Positions 61,785 to 64,000 of a stretch of 64,000 bases of DNA are shown in pieces. The notes under the pieces are model-generated. The model was not told where the DNA came from, made no database searches, and was given only the letters and a program-made list of their open reading frames with translations. Position 1 is the first letter of the stretch, and each line of letters starts with the position of its first letter. The DNA is from Pseudarthrobacter psychrotolerans (GTDB lineage Bacteria; Actinomycetota; Actinomycetes; Actinomycetales; Micrococcaceae). The DNA is taken from contig NZ_CP047898.1 of NCBI RefSeq assembly GCF_009911795.1, positions 310,001 to 374,000 on the forward strand, read 5' to 3'. The translations under genes were made by a program, and so were the position numbers.

Positions 61785-64000
61785 GTGCGTATCCCACTTT
61801 CCTGGCTGCGTGAATTCGCAGCAGTACCGGCCGGAGCAACGGCCGAAGACGTGATGGCCGAACTGGTCAAGGTCGGCTTTGAAGAAGAGGCCGTCCACCG
61901 CCCCACGGACGCCCTGCAGGGTCCGGTTGTGGTGGGCCAGGTCCTGAGCATCGTCAAGGAACCCCAGACCAACGGCAAAACCATCAACTGGTGCCAGGTC
62001 CGGGTTGTCGCCGAAGGCCAGGAACAGACCCTCACCGGCGACGGCATCGACCCGTCCGGCGTGCAGGGGATCATCTGCGGCGCCCACAACTTCGTTGAGG
62101 GCGACAAGGTAGTGGTCACCCTGCCCGGAGCGATCCTGCCCGGCGACTTCCACATTTCCGCCCGGAAGACGTACGGCCACCTCTCCGCCGGCATGATCGC
62201 CTCCGTCCGTGAGCTCGGCATCGGCGAGGACCACGACGGCATCCTGGTGCTGTCCCGCATCGGGCTTGATCCCGAAATCGGTACCGACGCCATGGAACTG
62301 CTGGGCCTCTATGACCAGGCAGCCGAGATCAACGTGACTCCGGACCGCGGCTACGCGTTCTCCATCCGTGGTGTGGCCCGCGAGTACGCCCACGCCACCG
62401 GAACCTCCTTCACGGACCCGGCGTCAGAGGTCCTGGCCCCGGCGGAGCTTTCCGGCGGCTACGGCGTCAAGCTCAACGACGACGCGCCCGTCTACGGCAA
62501 GCCCGGCTGCGACCGTTTTGTGGCCCGCACCGTCCGCGGCGTCGACGCCACCAAGCCGACGCCCGCGTGGATGACCTCGCGGCTGCGGCTCGCCGGGATC
62601 CGCTCCATCTCCCTGCCGGTGGACATCTCCAACTACGTGATGCTCGAGCTTGGCCAGCCCACGCACTGCTACGACCTGGACACACTGTCCGGCGACATTG
62701 TGGTCCGGCGCGCCGTTGCGGGGGAGAAAATCACCACCTTGGACGCCAAGGAGCGCACGCTCGACGTCGAAGACCTCCTCATCACCGACGGTTCCGGCGC
62801 GATCGGCATTGCCGGCGTGATGGGCGGTGCAGCCACGGAGGTGAGCGATTCGACGTCGAACGTCCTGGTGGAGGCGGCACACTTCGACGAGGTGTCCATT
62901 GGCCGATCCCGCCGCCGGCACAAGCTGCCGTCCGAGGCGTCCAAGCGCTTCGAGCGCGGCGTCGACTGGCACGTGGCGGACATCGCTGCCCAGCGTGTTG
63001 TTGACCTCCTGGTGGAACTCGCCGATGGGATTGCTGACCAGGCGGGGACCGACGTCGGGACCGCGCCGGACGCCGTAACCATCGCGCTGCCGGCAGCCTT
63101 CGCTGCCCAGCGGATCGGCATCGATTTCACCGAAGAACAGATCACCACCGCTCTGGTGGACCTCGGTGCCGTGGTGGAAAAATCCGACGGCGGCTGGACC
63201 GTGACCGCCCCGAGCTGGCGCAACGACCTGGAAACCAAGGAAGACCTCTCCGAGGAAATCGCGCGGCTGGTGGGCTACGAGAACATCCCCGCCACCCTTC
63301 CGGTGGCCCCTCCGGGACGTGGCCTGACCCGCGTGCAGCAGCAGCGCCGTCGGCTCATCCAGGCACTGGCTGACGCCGGGCTGACCGAAGTCCTGGCCTA
63401 CCCGTTCGTCTCCAAGGCCGCCAACGACACGTTTGGCGTCGCCGAGCAGGGTGCTGCCCGGAGCGCGGTCAAGCTGGCGAATCCCATCAGCGAGGAACAC
63501 GGCTTCCTGCGCACGTCCATCCTCCCCGGGCTCATCGAGGTGGCCAAGCGGAATCACTCCCGCGGCTTCCGCGACCTGGCGCTTTACGAGTCCGGCCTGG
63601 TGTTCCTGCCGAGCGGGACTGTAGGTACACCGTCCATCCCGCCGCTGGGCGTCAAGCCTTCCGACGAGGTGCTGGATGCACTGTACGACGGCGTTCCGGA
63701 CCAGCCGCTGTACGTCGCCGCTGTCCTCACCGGCCACGATTCACCCGCTGCGGCGAGCCACACACCGCGCTTGTGGGACTGGTCGGACGCGCTGGACATT
63801 GCCCGCCTCGCCGGGGATGTCCTGGGCGTGGAGGTCGTGGTCAGCCAGGGTGCACACCAGGCGTTCCACCCCGGCCGTGCCGCCCAGCTCTCGCTGCGGA
63901 CCGGTGAGGTGGTGGGGTACGCCGGCGAGCTGCACCCGAAGCTCCTGGCCGCGCACGACATGCCCGCCCGTTCGGTGGCGCTGGAATTCAACGCCGATGC
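61785..64000 (+). CDS. pheT: phenylalanine--tRNA ligase beta subunit (3' end outside the window)
   Basis: Open from GTG 61785 to the window edge, 738 codons of an expected 840 or so. N-terminal RIPLSWLREF, a tRNA-binding EMAP-like domain (VVVGQVLSIVKEPQTNGKTINWCQV, GAHNF), a B3/4 editing domain (RFVARTVRGVDATKPTPAWM, SLPVDISNYVMLELGQPTH), and B5 onwards (LPSEASKRFERGVDW, DLEDLL-like segments). Partner of pheS. No frameshift seen. Confidence 0.97.
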   Translation, partial: MRIPLSWLREFAAVPAGATAEDVMAELVKVGFEEEAVHRPTDALQGPVVVGQVLSIVKEPQTNGKTINWCQVRVVAEGQEQTLTGDGIDPSGVQGIICGAHNFVEGDKVVVTLPGAILPGDFHISARKTYGHLSAGMIASVRELGIGEDHDGILVLSRIGLDPEIGTDAMELLGLYDQAAEINVTPDRGYAFSIRGVAREYAHATGTSFTDPASEVLAPAELSGGYGVKLNDDAPVYGKPGCDRFVARTVRGVDATKPTPAWMTSRLRLAGIRSISLPVDISNYVMLELGQPTHCYDLDTLSGDIVVRRAVAGEKITTLDAKERTLDVEDLLITDGSGAIGIAGVMGGAATEVSDSTSNVLVEAAHFDEVSIGRSRRRHKLPSEASKRFERGVDWHVADIAAQRVVDLLVELADGIADQAGTDVGTAPDAVTIALPAAFAAQRIGIDFTEEQITTALVDLGAVVEKSDGGWTVTAPSWRNDLETKEDLSEEIARLVGYENIPATLPVAPPGRGLTRVQQQRRRLIQALADAGLTEVLAYPFVSKAANDTFGVAEQGAARSAVKLANPISEEHGFLRTSILPGLIEVAKRNHSRGFRDLALYESGLVFLPSGTVGTPSIPPLGVKPSDEVLDALYDGVPDQPLYVAAVLTGHDSPAAASHTPRLWDWSDALDIARLAGDVLGVEVVVSQGAHQAFHPGRAAQLSLRTGEVVGYAGELHPKLLAAHDMPARSVALEFNAD

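Noticed and set aside
1..64000. tRNA/rRNA genes, insertion sequences, prophage or attachment sites
   Set aside because: No cloverleaf with a GTTCRA T-loop, no transposase or integrase motif, and no terminal repeats were found in any intergenic region.

Overview
The window is high-GC chromosomal DNA from an actinobacterium, most likely Micrococcaceae of the Arthrobacter / Pseudarthrobacter group. This rests on frequent GTG and TTG starts, Gram-positive actinobacterial LexA boxes of the form TCGAA(C/T)-N4-GTTC, the order ftsK-pgsA-cinA-clgR-...-DUF3046-recA-recX-miaB-miaA-dapF-hflX-lexA, a PriA-type hisA, DUF222/HNH endonuclease-like proteins, and a pnp leader that folds like the Actino-pnp RNA. 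The content is almost entirely core chromosome. I see no insertion sequence, prophage, CRISPR array, tRNA or rRNA gene.

Layout. 1-10.7 kb: aminotransferase (cut by the window edge), truB, two small membrane proteins, ribF, kynA-kynU (tryptophan to anthranilate), rpsO, pnp and an M16 peptidase. 10.7-14.5 kb: small hypotheticals, a LuxR-type regulator and a DUF222/HNH protein ending in a hexanucleotide-repeat tail. 14.6-20.7 kb: molybdenum cofactor locus, with moaA-moaD leftward and a membrane sulfite-oxidase-like molybdoenzyme, moeA, moaC, mogA and moaE rightward. 20.7-27.4 kb: dapB, a membrane acyltransferase-like protein, an SOS-type small gene followed by a nitrilase-family gene, dapA and rnj. 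27.4-38.5 kb: ftsK, pgsA, cinA, clgR, marR, recA-recX, miaB-miaA and dapF. 38.5-44.8 kb: a methyltransferase, hflX, a DinG-like helicase, lexA and a divergent LysM protein. 44.9-49.3 kb: hisC-hisB-hisH-small membrane protein-hisA-sseB. 49.3-56.2 kb: MFS transporter, DUF1844, infC-rpmI-rplT, an rRNA methyltransferase, a YeaQ-type protein and a CDF transporter. 56.3-64 kb: MFS transporter, Nudix hydrolase, a radical SAM protein, a SIMPL-domain protein, an HExxH protein, pheS and partial pheT.

Two themes stand out. First, a partial SOS regulon can be read directly. LexA-type boxes lie upstream of recA, between lexA and the LysM protein (position and architecture of the YneA/DivS/ChiZ division inhibitors), upstream of the radical SAM gene, and exactly inside the promoter spacer of a small DUF222-like gene that sits directly before a nitrilase-family gene. 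Second, six genes (aminotransferase, pnp, moeA, a DUF418-like protein, the radical SAM protein and an HExxH protein) each lack exactly one base, and every loss can be placed in a run of C or G. This looks much more like systematic homopolymer undercalling in the assembly than six real mutations, and it changes the apparent starts and ends of these genes.

Other points are an infC that appears to start at ATT and carries a very long Ala/Pro/Lys tail, a structured hflX leader with a six-codon leaderless upstream ORF, and a perfect inverted repeat between the divergent molybdenum genes. I found no clearly novel large multi-gene system.
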